64,000 nt of DNA from contig PQWQ01000004.1 in assembly GCA_002943765.1 (NCBI GenBank), forward strand, positions 1 to 64,000. Reading direction: 5' to 3'. This stretch comes from Psoroptes ovis (lineage: Eukaryota > Arthropoda > Arachnida > Sarcoptiformes > Psoroptidae). Every line of letters starts with the position of its first letter. Positions within the stretch are counted from its first letter, which is position 1. Position numbers and translations under genes: made by a program. Under the pieces are notes generated by a model, which saw only the letters and a list, made by a program, of their open reading frames with translations, was not told the DNA's origin and searched no databases. Positions 25,001-37,981 of the stretch are shown piece after piece.

Positions 25001-27650
25001 GCTTATTTTTTTCACAAAAATGTCCATGAAAAACAATGTCAATTCATACGTTATTTGAAGACGTATTGAATGGAATGATGAAGGAAGCCCCGCTGATTGT
25101 TATTATTTTCAAAGTAAACACAAAATGTTTATCAACTACAATTGTCAACTATTCGACAAGATAAAATAATCATTTTTTCTAATTATTTTGACAATCAAAA
25201 TATATCGAATTTCTTTATCATATTCATCCACAATTTACCTGTGTGTAATCTAATATCAATGTTTAAAGACAGTCAAACTAGTCTGTGTCGTGGTTGTCGT
25301 CGTCTTTAAAGGGGTTTTTTTGAAGAACATTTTTTTGGAGCAGATCAAAATGAAAATTATACTTGAAAATTGAAAAAAAAATGTCTGACAAGTTCTAATG
25401 AATCGACATAGCTTCGCATAACTTTTAGTCGACAACCACCTTATAATGCACCCCTATTTGATAAACTTTAGCCTTTGAATGAATGGGAAAAAAATGTTTG
25501 ATTTTATCAAAAATAATATTAGATTACCTTACATTTTGTTCAACGTTGAAATTGCTTAAATTGAAATCAATTTCACTATTCATTCAGTTGTTAATCTTCT
25601 TTCTTATTGTTGCCTCGATTCAAGTTTTTCAATTGAATTCAATTCAAATGATAATCAGATATCGTATCGAACGATTCACGTTTGATGATTGATTAGCAAT
25701 ATTATTGTAGCTGAATAATAGAAAATAAAGAAATAACCTGAGAACACGACAATCATGTGTTATCAGATTTTTTTTTTGTGAATTCATTAAACTGAAACCA
25801 CAGTACTATTATTGTCATGAGTGGATATGATCAAAGCAATCATTTGAATTGTATGTATTCAAAATTCAAAATTATCAAATCGAAACAACATAGGCAAAAA
25901 CCCTTAAAATATTGGAAATGTTTAATGGCGTAAAAGCAAACAACTTACAATAAATAAATCATTCAACAATAAGCGTATGAATATCGGAAAAATATGCAAA
26001 AATACAATTATTTCTATTCAGATAAATAAAGAGAAATTCATTAATAACTTGATTGTATTCGAAGAAATTATTATCATTTCAATTATGAATATGATTTTAA
26101 TTTATTTTTGGCTTATTTGTTCAAAGAAAATATGGCAATCATAATTAATATCTTATTATCATAAAGGTTAAAATATCGATAGTTTATGCACAAAAATGAC
26201 TGCGCAAGTTATTTTATTTTATTTTTTTGATTTTTTTTTTGATTTTTTCAATAACTTAGCATCATTTTCTTCGGATTCAAAGATGAATTATTTTTAATTT
26301 TCAACGAAAATATCCGACAAAGATAACTGGCTTCAATAAAATTATTAATAAACATACATACCCGAATATGAACATCATAAACATTTTGTTTGATATTTTG
26401 CATTTTTGTTGATTTTGCTTGTTATAACTGTCGGTACTTATTGTTTCATGTTTTTTTTTTTTTTTGATGGGTTAAATTAGGATAATTTATAGCCTATGAA
26501 ATATCATTTTATTATTATTATTATTATTTCAAAAGAATCATTACATGAATTGTGCGGACAACATGCAGTGATTGTGTTTATCAAAGAAGGAAAAAAAATT
26601 CATCAGAACACGTGTTGTATTTTATTTTATTTTATTTTTTTTTGTTGACCATTTCAAATTGTACAAAATTCAAATATTAAAATATGTTTCATGAAATTTA
26701 TTGGACATTGGTCACTTAATAAGAAAAATGATTATTAATGCAAATAAATTGATTATCACAAACAATGATTATACTGAATGAAGATAGCATCAAAAAAAAT
26801 AAAGAAAACGAATCCGCTTATGTTTTAGTTGAATTTAATTTTAAGAAAAATAAATCACAATAATAAAAACAAAGTCATATGTGCATAGCATGAATTGCTT
26901 TTATTACTTTAATATTAAAGCTAAATGTTCAATGAATAATGTTTCAAAATGCCATTTTGTTTGAATATTAATGTGTTATATGAAATACATATTGAAATGA
27001 AAGCACAAATATTTAAATTAGAAAACGATACTTCAAGATGTTCAAAACACACTAAAATTCGAATGGAGTACAGATGCTTATTATTAAACAAATAATAATA
27101 TCAAACATGTATTTGAGAACACAGGTGTAAATTACCAGATTTTTTGGAAAAATATTTATTTTCCATTCAATTTATGAAGATTAAATTTTGGTTTCACACA
27201 AGACAAACGCTAAATGAATGCCATCAAGAAAATCATATCATTTTATATGTTTTGTACACTGAATTGCTGAGTAAATTTCATCATTGACACCAAATGAACA
27301 TTGAACTGCTTATGTCATTTAGTTGGCTTTGTATAAATTTGAGTCAGTGAACAAAAATTGAAATATTATACTCTTTAATATTATAATTGATTCAGATATA
27401 TTTTATGACCTTGCCTGGAATTTATTTTTGGAAAAAAAATACATAAAAATGTTTGAATATTACTTTTTTTTTTAATAATTATTTATTCATTCCAATGTTT
27501 CGATGTCAGGATTAGTTCTATTTTGATTGTGTAATCCAAAACTACTTATTGACCACAATATGTGCTTGAATACTTTGAACATATGATGATTGAATACATT
27601 AAATTAAATGATATTATAATGTGTGTGTGTGCATGCATATGAACCAATCT

Positions 27651-27668
27651 ATATATATATATATATAT
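27651..27668. repeat. (AT)n microsatellite
   Basis: Nine AT units, preceded at about 27621-27631 by a short TG run; plain dinucleotide repeat. Confidence 0.9.
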
Positions 27669-28018
27669 CAATATTGATAGTGAACAAAATAAAATTGTAT
27701 GCAGGAGCAAAAACAACAAAAGCAGCAATAATAATGAATGAATTTATTGATCGATTTATTATCGATTAATCCATGTGGAATGAATAAATAATACAACTAA
27801 TAAAGAATTGAATCATTATTATTTGTTTCTTTTTTGTTTATTCATCAACTATAATACTATAATCATAATCAATTATCAATAAATTGATTATTAACAATTG
27901 ATCGATTTCTGTTTAGTTTTAGTTTTAGTTATTATTAACATACATAATATAATAATACATAATGTAATAATTTTGTCGATCAATTATTTCAAACAATCGA
28001 TTACAGAATTTGCAAATC

Positions 28019-28046
28019 AAAAAAAAAAAAAAAAAAAAAAAAAAAA
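28019..28046. repeat. Poly-A tract of 28 bases
   Basis: The longest clean homopolymer I noticed in the window. No coding remnant or target-site duplication is visible next to it, so I do not read it as the tail of a retrocopy. Confidence 0.9.
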
Positions 28047-31000
28047 CATTCATTCATTGATTCATTGATTACTTAAAATCATATTCATCTAATATTTATC
28101 TATCAATAAAATACATTAAACGCTTGTTTTGTTTTGTTTTGTTTTTTCATTATTGAATATAATATAAATGAATATTTGATGATGATGATGAACAAATTTT
28201 CATTCATTTCAGCTCATCATAGAAATATAGAAAACATAATGAAAATTAATGAAATTGATTAAAACTTGAGTGAATATATAATTATTATTTGAAATCATAA
28301 TAATAATAATCATTTAATTAAATGTTAAATGTCATTGTTTTAGTTGATTTATCTTGTTTTATGAACTTTTTCATTTCACTTCAAAAAAAAAACAGCTGAT
28401 TTACTTGATTTACTTGATTAAATAATTAAAAATTACATTCATTCATTCATTCATTCAAACAAAACAAAAAATAAAATAATGAATATTTAACTTTTTCTCT
28501 TTAAATCTAAAAGGGATGTGAATTTTTTTATATTTTGTTAGTATGCATACACATTTGTCACTATGAATAATGCATTTAACAATGAAAAAAACAATTATTA
28601 TTATTATTAATCATTTGAATTATAATCATAATGTGTTTATGTATTTTTCATTTGAAAAAAAACAAAACAACAAACAACAAACAAACAACATCCAATACAC
28701 ATTTTCGGAAATTTGCAGAATCAAAGAAAACATTCAGCAATTCGGATTTTTCTTTGATTTTTGCTTTGGCATAATGAATGCCAATGTTTTTTTTGCTCAT
28801 TCAATCTATCCATTCGATATCGACACAAACATTGAATGTGGTTGAAAAAAAACCGACAAATGTCAAAGTTCAATTATGCTTTAGTATTTGATTATTTCTG
28901 TAATAAAATGCAACCCATTGAATCAACTTTTTTGAATGAATTGTATTGATGTTAATTAACGAAAATGTTCAGACAACAAAATTAAAAATTATGAAAATGA
29001 TTTTTTAACATTATAATCAAACATACACATGCACACATAATGTAATAATCATTTATTTTCAACAAAATTTAATTATTTTTCCATGATTTTCATTTTCATT
29101 TTGAAAATAATTTTCACTGTCATTTTCGGCTATTCACATTAATAGTGATAGTAATATGGTTGGTCAGCCAGTCAAAAAAAAAATCATAAAACTTGACATA
29201 TTCGTTGGCTATTCGTAATGGTAATCGATCAATGGGTTGATGGTAGACTATAGTTGAAAAGGATCGATTGGTAACCAAATAATCATCATTTTGTGGTCTA
29301 CGTATTTACTCTGTGTGTGTTGTTAAATAATCATAATCATTATTCGATCAAAATGGCACAGATGGTTCATAAGGTCACGCCTGGTGAATGTTTGTTTAAT
29401 CCTAAATAAATTTTTCGGTAAAATGAAAAACACCGAAAATGGAAAATACAAACCAAATTTTACACAATGAATCATTCACGATTTTCACATTTTTGAAATA
29501 ATATTCATAAATTTATGCCTCAAAAAATGCTCATGTCGTCGTCGCTTAGCATGTTTGCCAATATAATTATCAGAAGTAAAATATTATTCTGAATCACAAA
29601 TGTGCAAATCGAAATTGCCTCATAAGCACTTGACGATTTGGTTTGGAAAAAAATAATAACTCTTTAATGGTGAAAATATATTATTTGAATGGCAATCCGA
29701 AAACCAATGGCCACACACGCACACCTATTTGGCCAGTTGGCAAGAATTTACAAGTATTTTTTCTTCGATCAAATTTAATGATCATTCAACATAATGACTG
29801 CAAGCATAATAATCACCAATAATCATAAGCAGTAGAAATTTCAAAGACCTTTGAAAAACACTCATCAAAAAAAAAATACCACATTCATCACCAGAAGCTT
29901 CAAATAATCAAAGTGAATAGTGAGCCATTTTTATGACCATAAGACACACATCAGGAAAAAATATCATTAAGCGATATTTCGGTGAAAATATTTGACCATT
30001 TGGTCAATGAAAAAAAAAAAATCAATTGAATTCAAATGATTACCATCATCATACAATCATCAAACATTCTGTGTGAAAAGATCATGGTCATAAATTTTTT
30101 TCCCAATTTCATCAATCCATAACGAATTTCGGTACCAAAAAGAAAAAAAATTCCAACATTTATGACCTTACTACATGTATTGGGTCGATTTGAATGCCAG
30201 GCACAGGAAGAATTATTTCCATTGATTCACAGGCAACAGATTTTCAATGTAAATAATTTTTCTTTAAACACATAAAATGATCTATTTTTTTTCCATTCAA
30301 ATGAATGGAATTTCAATTTTGTGAAAATCATAATAATAATAATAATGATAATTAGACACGGATACCCAATGATTGATTCATGGTGTTGCAACCGTATTGT
30401 GTTTTATTCACACATTAAATCAATAATGAATTGTCATTTTTTTTTGGCTGCAAAAAAAAAAATCAAATATTTTTGATTTAATGATATGTCACACACATTC
30501 ACAGTACCGAAAAAAAAATAGAAATAAAAACACGACATTTGTGATATTTGACACAACTATGAATTTCAAATTTATAAAGATTAAAAATGAATATTTTTAC
30601 TCTAATCGATACATTAGTGAAAGGTCACATTGAAAGGAGATGGATTTGATTTCTGTTTTTTTCAACGTTCATTCACCATATTTTATTTATTTTATTTATC
30701 AAAATGTTTTGCTTGGTCAAAAAAATAAAATAAAATAAAGGCTTTTCAATCGCAACACACAAAATGTTCGATGAATCGATTCGATTCGGTTCGGTAAATT
30801 TTCACATTTTCGAGGTTCCAAAATTCAATTCGAAAGAAGCAAAAACTGCTAAAAAGCTGCTATTTATTATTCGTTATTCGCTTTATCCGTTCTCATCATG
30901 TTTATAGGTATGTTGCCTTGGAAAATATTTTTTTTCAATCACAAAATTGACTAAATTAATCAATAATATTCTGCAAATGATTCTATCAAATATGAAAAGA

Positions 31001-31690
31001 GTTAAAGAGTTAGTTATTGAAATTAACAGAATCATTTTTAAAGCATTATTCAATCATTTCAATATTGATGATTGATTGATTGATCGATCGATCGATAATA
31101 ATGATGAAAAATTCATTAATTTTATCAATTTTCATTATTTTATTCAATAACATTTGTAATTTGAATAATAATGATAATAATAATAATAATATTGTTACAA
31201 ATTACAGGCAAAATATGGAGAAAAATATATGTAAATATATATCAGATTCAACCGAAATCTTTGGTTTTTTTGACTATGCACACACACACACACAAACATG
31301 TTTATGAGATATTCATGAGAAATAAAATGAATAGATTTCAATGTAAATCAAATGCAGAGAGGAAAAATAATAATAATATTCTTTGAAAAAAATAAAATAA
31401 AATAAAATTGAAATTCATTGCACAAACCCAAAAAAAAAAAAAAAAAAATCGAAATTGAACCGAAATGAAATATATGTGAAATGTGAAAAATCTACTTGAA
31501 TGAAGCAAATGTAAACATGTTCCACCAATGTTGTTTTAATATTTATGCCACCGAAAAAAAAAATTCGATTCAATTCAATTCTTCATGAATTTCCATGCCA
31601 TGAAATTCTTTCAGTTTTTTTTTTTGGTTGCCATTCCGAATAACAGCAAGAAGATCGATTCGGAATATCATATAAACAGATATTGTTATA

Positions 31691-31773
31691 GAACGGTTGT
31701 CCCATAAGTTTTTGCCTGGTTATATCGTAGAAAATCATTGAAAAAATCGATAAGAACTTATGGGACAACTTAA
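31691..31773. mobile_element. Mariner-like hairpin MITE, family A copy 1
   Basis: The inverted arms GGTTGTCCCATAAGTTTTTG and AACTTATGGGACAAC enclose a short centre containing TATATCGTAGAAAATC. TA flanks both sides, the target-site duplication of Tc1/mariner elements. This copy has the CCCATAAGTT arm subtype, and its left end is slightly degraded (GAAC instead of TTAG). Confidence 0.85.
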
Positions 31774-33242
31774 TATATGGTGGGAAAATGTATATTTTCA
31801 TATTTCATCTTTTTTTCTTTTTTTTTTTAATATGTTTATTTGAATATAAAATCAAAACAACATAAAACTTTCAAATAAATAAATAAATAAATGAAAATAA
31901 AAATAAATAAAAAATAAATATTTTCATTTATTTAGGATTGAAAATCATGAACATAGACTAATAATAATAACTAATTTTCAATTCTAATCTCATACATTCA
32001 ATAGGATTTATTCTTTTTTGTTAATATTTAGGTTTCAGTTGGTTTTGCTTAGTTTTTTTTTGATGAACACATACATATTCCAACTAATATACAGTAAATA
32101 TTTAATGGCCAAAAATAATATTCATTTATGAAAGTTGAAATTTATATACAAATAAATATTCATATTACGGCTCATTATTATTATTATTATTATTATCGTT
32201 GGATAGATTTTCAGATTAATGTTTTTTTTCTTTGGTTTCGTTTGGTTTGGTTTGTGTTTGTGCTTGTGTTTGTCATGAATTGATATATAAAAAATCATTA
32301 TTCCATTATTACAATCTATGGATTTTTGTAATTCGGAAATTTTTGAATTTTTAAAATAATCAAATATTTATATTCACCGATTCACCAAAATCATTTGTCT
32401 CCATTATTGATTTATCAAAAATAATGTCAATCATTTTTCACCTGAAAATCATTGAATTCACCAGTCAATTTGAATGCAAAGCAAACACCCAATACACACG
32501 ATGATGATTTTGATTGTATCGATTCGTGCTATGATCGTCATTATTTCTATTTCAAATTTGATTCAATTTCATTTCATTTCATTTTTTTTTGTTTTGTTTT
32601 TGTGATCATGACACACATGAAACACAATGCACAATTGAATACATTCAAATTTATCATCAATCAATCTTATTCGATTGATGATCAATGATAAACATCAGTA
32701 TGTTTTTGTTTTTCTGTTTTTTTGAAAATTTTCAACAATACAATACAAGACAATTGCAAAGTGATCGATTGATTTTTTCCATTTTTCTCCATTGATATTT
32801 AATCAATCAATCATTGATCAATTATCGAATGAAACAAAAATCGTTGTTGTTTACAGTAAAAAATTGATTTTCAAACTAAAATTAATCAGAGAGAACAACA
32901 GCAACAAATATAACAAATGAACAATAAACACATCATCATCATTCAGATATTCATTCAGATATATGCTCAAATCAATATAAAAATTGATTTTTGGACAAAA
33001 AACAAAAAAAAATGCAAAGATGCAAAGATGCGCACATTGAAAATCAATCATATTTAATTGAAGATGAAACTTAATGATGGCCAATGGAAAAAAATTGATC
33101 AATCAAACATATTTTCATTTTCATTAGATTTGTAATCATTTTTTGCAAAAATTAATCGTTGATATTAATATATATATAAAATCGATGATGATGTTATTAT
33201 AACGATGTAAGTCATTAATAATAATAATAATAATAATATTAA
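31774..33242. other. Gene-poor spacer between MITE copies 1 and 2
   Basis: AT-rich with AAT/TAA runs and TTTG repeats. The plus-strand frame starting at 32452 (MNSPVNLNAKQTPNTHDDDF) has mixed composition, but it is open in another frame as well and matches nothing I recognise. No supported gene. Confidence 0.5.
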
Positions 33243-33244
33243 TA

Positions 33245-33324
33245 TTAGATTGTCCAAAAAGTTCTTGCCGATTTTCCAATGATTTTCTACAATATAATCG
33301 ACAAAAACTTTCTGGACAAGCGAA
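33245..33324. mobile_element. Mariner-like hairpin MITE, family A copy 2
   Basis: Begins TTAGATTGTCCAAAAAGTTC and ends in ACTTTCTGGACAAGCGAA, flanked by TA on both sides; 80 bp. The loop sequence TTTTCTACAATATAATCG is the reverse-complement orientation of the loop in copies 1 and 4, as expected of an almost fully palindromic element. Confidence 0.85.
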
Positions 33325-35610
33325 TAATAATTTTTATAAAACAATTTGTACATTTATGTATGATAAAAAATTATAATATACATGCATTCAATATTCACTC
33401 ATTTACACTATTATTAATCATATTGTAGCAAAATATTAGTTTTAAACAATATTTTCTAACTACTTCTCTTCCTGAATTTATTTTTTTTTTCAAATCAGAT
33501 TTTCAAATATATGAACATTGATATAATGAATTTTTGAAAAATTTTTGCTTTTAATCATTTTCGTATACGAATGATATATTTGATTACGAATGTTTAATTT
33601 GAGCCCTTTGTAAATATTTACGTGTTTTTTTCTCTTTTTTGTTCAATCAATCGATCAATCAATGATAATATTGTTTGTTTGTATGTATGTACAATATCGA
33701 AATAACCAATAATCGTTCGTTGACATTTGTTGTTGTTTTTTCATTCATTCATTCATTCATTCATTCATTCATTCAAATACAAATAATAAAATGATTTTAA
33801 ATATATTTGTCTCAATATCTTTATCACTTTAGATTATGTAATATGACATTTGAACAATTTAATAATATTTTGAATTGAATTTAATATATGAAATATTCAC
33901 AAATGTTTTTCACTACTTTGAAAATGTATTTTTTTGATTTGAAAACAATAAGCTTTTGTTGAGCTTGAAATGACTGAACCGACCAAACAACACATATTTC
34001 ACACTTTCATCATTTATTAAATATTACTGAAAATCATCAATATCTGTGTAAGTATTAATTTTCAATCAACTCATTTTTTTTGTTAAACAAATCCACAAAT
34101 ACATAGAGCATGAGTGCAAAAAAAAAATATGTCATCATTTGACAATTGACTAAGTACGAAAAATAAATTTTTTACATTTTGAATATGGAAACAAATTGCA
34201 CGCAATACGCGCGGGACATTTTTTTTTGCCTTTCCACATATAAAATGACATTATATTGAGTTTTCAAGCCAGAAATTATTGCAACCAAACACAAAAGCAT
34301 TTATCAAACAGCTAAACAAAAAAGCCAAAAAAACCAAAACCGCAATCTATCAACCTTTCAGTCAGTGGGGTGGTAGACCTTTTGAATTTGTTGAATTGAT
34401 GACAACAAATTTTTTTTTTTGAAATTTGGAAATTTGACAGGTAAGAAAAAAAAATGTTGCATGCCGGGTTTTTTTTCAAGTTCCTTTATAACCACAATTC
34501 TAAAATATTTATAAATTTGAAACATTGTCAATTGACAATTGTAACAAATTAAATCAGACAAAAAAAAAATAAAATGAAGCCCGATACATCTGGTACCTAG
34601 CTACCCTTATAATAAAGACTATACAATCATATTATTTAGGTCTCTTTTCATTCATTTTCATTTTTCCTGAACAAAAGTACGCTCATCAAATCCGGTTTCC
34701 ATAAAAAATAGAAAATGAAAACGGACCATTCTGAATGAATGAATGAAATTAATATTTCATTTCATATTTCCCCTTATTCGACTATTTATTTGATGCTTTT
34801 TAATAGACCAATGTGCTTAATTCGATACCAACTTTGTGTTCAAAAAAAAAAATTGAAAAAAATAGTTAACGTAGACCACAGATGTAAACGTTTCTTTTTT
34901 TTTTAATGAAAAATAAAATCCAAATTGTCAACTGCATAAAATGTTTGATAAATAAAAAAAATAAATAAATAAATAATAAATATTAATATTAACATTTATA
35001 ATTTATATTTGAATCGAATGTTAACTATTTATCAGTGTGTGTATGTGTCAGTGTGTGTGTGTGTGATCATTGTTTGAATCGATATTCAATAAACAATATT
35101 TATTAATTGTAAATTGGAGAAACGCTTAGACCATAAATACAATTCTTGAACACAAACAAATCATCATGCATATTGTTTGAATATTTTTCTCTATTTTTTT
35201 TGAACAGAATCTTAATTCAAACTGAATAATGCCTATTTGAATTAATTTGAAGCAATGTGTTTTATATATGTTGTTCAAGTGGACATTTTGAAGAATGATG
35301 TTTTTTTTATTTTTTTTTTTTTTTGCTCCTCATCTTCATCATCATTACACATACAAATTGATTGTAATAAATTTAATACAAAATTGAATAATATGAAAAG
35401 AAAAAAAACATATTGAAAATGTACTTAATGCTAAAATATTAGCAGCAAAAACAACTGTCATTTTTGGACAATAATAATTTTCAATAATCATAAAATAGTG
35501 GTGCATACACACACACACATTCACTGTACAAATGCATTGTTAACGATTAACAATTGTTATTATTATTATCATTATCATTATTATTTGAGAATCATATCAT
35601 TCAATATATA
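33325..35610. other. Gene-poor spacer between MITE copies 2 and 3
   Basis: Contains a TTCA tetranucleotide array, ATAA runs near 34960 and a TG run near 35055. No supported gene. Confidence 0.5.
33740..33775. repeat. (TTCA)n microsatellite
   Basis: About nine units of the tetranucleotide TTCA/ATTC. The same motif recurs as shorter arrays elsewhere (for example near 28438). Confidence 0.9.
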
Positions 35611-35691
35611 TTGAGTTGTCCCATAAGTTCTTGCCGTTTTTTAAATTTTTTTTTCATTTAAACGACGGCAATAACTTATGGGACAACCTAA
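35611..35691. mobile_element. Mariner-like hairpin MITE, family A copy 3
   Basis: Arms TTGAGTTGTCCCATAAGTTC and ATAACTTATGGGACAACCTAA, TA on both flanks, 81 bp. Same CCCATAAGTT subtype as copy 1. The centre is a T-rich stretch, and the stem is long and nearly perfect. Confidence 0.9.
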
Positions 35692-36511
35692 TATATTATT
35701 CAATATTATGTTCAAATATATATACATATATATGCCAACCTAAATAATGATAATAATAATAATAATAATAATATTCAAGTTGTCATTTTTATTATTTATT
35801 TCTAATAATAAAATGAATGTTGAATCGATTCAAATTTTCGGTATTATCATTATTATTATGTTTCTAAATAGAAATTGAAATTCAAAAACACACAAAACTA
35901 TACACTTTGATAGTTTAGCAATTGTTATTCGCCAATTTTTTTTTCAGGGTTTTGCTTTTGAAACAATTTGAATTTTTTTTTTTTTTTTTTTTGATCATCA
36001 ATAATATTGTTGAATCACTGTATCTGTAAATTGATAATGATAATAAGCAGATTATAAAATAATAATAATAATAATAATTTGAACAAAAGTAAAAATATGT
36101 TTAATTGAAAAATGTTGCATAAATAAGTTTGTACTACTTGTATTATCTATTCGATTATTATTATTCACTTCAATTCCCGGTAATTTTTTTTTTTTTGTTT
36201 GTTCCCAATTTTACATGGAATAATCTGGTACACATGCACATTGAATCTAAATGAATAAATGAATTCAAGGCATTCAATTCTCTAATCTTTTGGGAGAAAC
36301 AACAGTCGAACATCATTTTTCATTATTATTTCAATTTGTCTCATTTCAAATCATTTGCATCGTATTCATTGATTACACAGCAGAACATTTTATACATAAA
36401 AAAAACGAAGATGGTAATCATCACGTGACCGAATTTGTGCCTAATTTTTTTTTTGTTGAATCAAATTAGATGTTGTATCTTTGATTGGGAACAAATTGCT
36501 TGATTGATTAT

Positions 36512-36544
36512 AATTTGTATTTGGCTTAAAACCAAATACAAATT
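36512..36544. repeat. Perfect 13-bp inverted repeat, 7-nt loop
   Basis: AATTTGTATTTGG and CCAAATACAAATT are exact reverse complements around the loop CTTAAAA. It stands alone, unlike the MITE families, and could form a stable short hairpin in RNA or DNA. Confidence 0.85.
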
Positions 36545-36826
36545 CATTGAAATCATTTGCAGAACAGAATCAATTAGAATCAAAAATTTATTTTCATTAA
36601 GTTTAGTTTTATTTTGATCCTGCTGTTGTTGAATCTATCTCATGGGTCCATTACTTAAATTCAACTCAAATATTAAAAACCAAAATTAGCGGTACAAGTT
36701 TAATTAATATAAATACATGCTAAAAACTGTTTCAAATCATCGACTATTTCTAAACGAAAATAAAACCCCTAAAGCTGAACAACAATGGAAAAAATCAATA
36801 AATTTTCCATTATCAATCATTGGTGA

Positions 36827-36848
36827 CCACCACCACCACCACCACCAC
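36827..36848. repeat. (CAC)n microsatellite
   Basis: About seven CAC triplets framed by GGTGAC on the left and AGTGACC on the right. It is unusual for its GC content in this AT-rich surrounding. Confidence 0.85.
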
Positions 36849-37955
36849 AGTGACCATTGAATGATATGATAACAATGATTCGAAAATTTAATGTTGAAAA
36901 AAAAGCCACAATACAAATAAAAAAAAATCAATAAATTTCCAGTTTGAAATTTGAAATTTTTCAAAAATTGAAAATCACTGAAAATTGTTTACTGATTCGT
37001 ATATATATATATATATATTACTGAATATAATGAAAAGTATTTTGAATTCAATTTTTTTTCACATTTTCTGATAATGTAAAATGGAGCAATAATAATCTTT
37101 GTGTTATTCATTATTTTTCCTCTCTCTTTTTTTGTCATTCCAAAATCTTTGAACGAAAAATAAAATAAAAAAACTTGAAAGATAAGATTTTGATATCCTA
37201 TGGTCATTGGAAAAAAAATTCACAAACATTGAATGCAGTCACCGTTATTATTGATTGTTTGCTCGGTGATTATTATGATGATGATTGTTCAAAATTAGCA
37301 TATAAAAAAAAAAATAAATTTCAATGTGGTTTGTGCTTTGGTTCGAAATTTGAAATGAGAAAAAAAAAATTTTTTTTTGAAACCATTGTATATGGATATA
37401 TATGATATTTGAAGATTTTTGAAACCAAAATAATATTGGTCAAAGATTATGAATATATGCTCAGGTTACAAATATTTTCATTGTTATTTTGAATAGAAAT
37501 ATATTTTTTTAATGCTTATTTCTTACAGTGCATTCTTTCACTGCATTTTATTGGTCGACAATTGTTTCAAATATATTTAAGTAGCTAGGCTAAATCTCAC
37601 CAATTGTATTTTTTTTTTTTTTTTTTGAATGGGAGAAATTTGAATAAAACCAAATAATAATACAAAAAAAAGTTACAATTCGATACGATCTTATCATCAT
37701 TCATATTTGTTATTCAATTGTTCAAAACTTTTATTTTTTTCAATTGAATTCCTCAAAAAATGAAATTTCACTTCACAGTCAATGCAACAATTTGATGATA
37801 ATGAAAAGAAATATTTCCATTTTTTATTACATTCAACATCACTGGTATTTTGATTATTATTCAAATGAATTTTTTAATAAAAAAAAAAAAAATAAAATAA
37901 AACATTTGTCCAAACTCCAACTAAAAAAAAACCTCGAATCAGTGAAGGGGAAATA

Positions 37956-37981
37956 TGTGTGTGTGTGTGTGTGTGTGTGTT
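37956..37981. repeat. (TG)n microsatellite
   Basis: Thirteen TG units without interruption. Confidence 0.9.

Larger units (their letters stand above)
19087..31688. other. Gene-poor region, first part, upstream of the MET-like gene
   Basis: The promoter of the MET-like gene should lie in the first kilobase. Beyond that I find no conserved exon. Open frames are short, rich in I/F/N/K, and match no family. Contents are poly-A/T tracts (for example 28019-28046), TA and TTA microsatellites and scattered Hox-type TTAATTA words. A 47-codon frame at 30764-30907 is discussed in the findings. No hairpin MITE occurs in this stretch. Confidence 0.5.

Noticed and set aside
25268..25310. Imperfect palindrome with AAGAC/GTCTT ends
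   Set aside because: Arms are short and mismatched; not better than expected in this sequence.
28019..28046. Poly-A tract as a retrocopy tail
   Set aside because: No coding remnant upstream and no target-site duplication.
29353..29409. Eighteen-codon plus-strand frame MAQMVHKVTPGECLFNPK
   Set aside because: Too short and without further support, although the start context is good.
37175..37405. Plus-strand frame beginning MKDKILISYGHWKK
   Set aside because: Ends in lysine/phenylalanine homopolymers, lacks splice context and resembles no known family.
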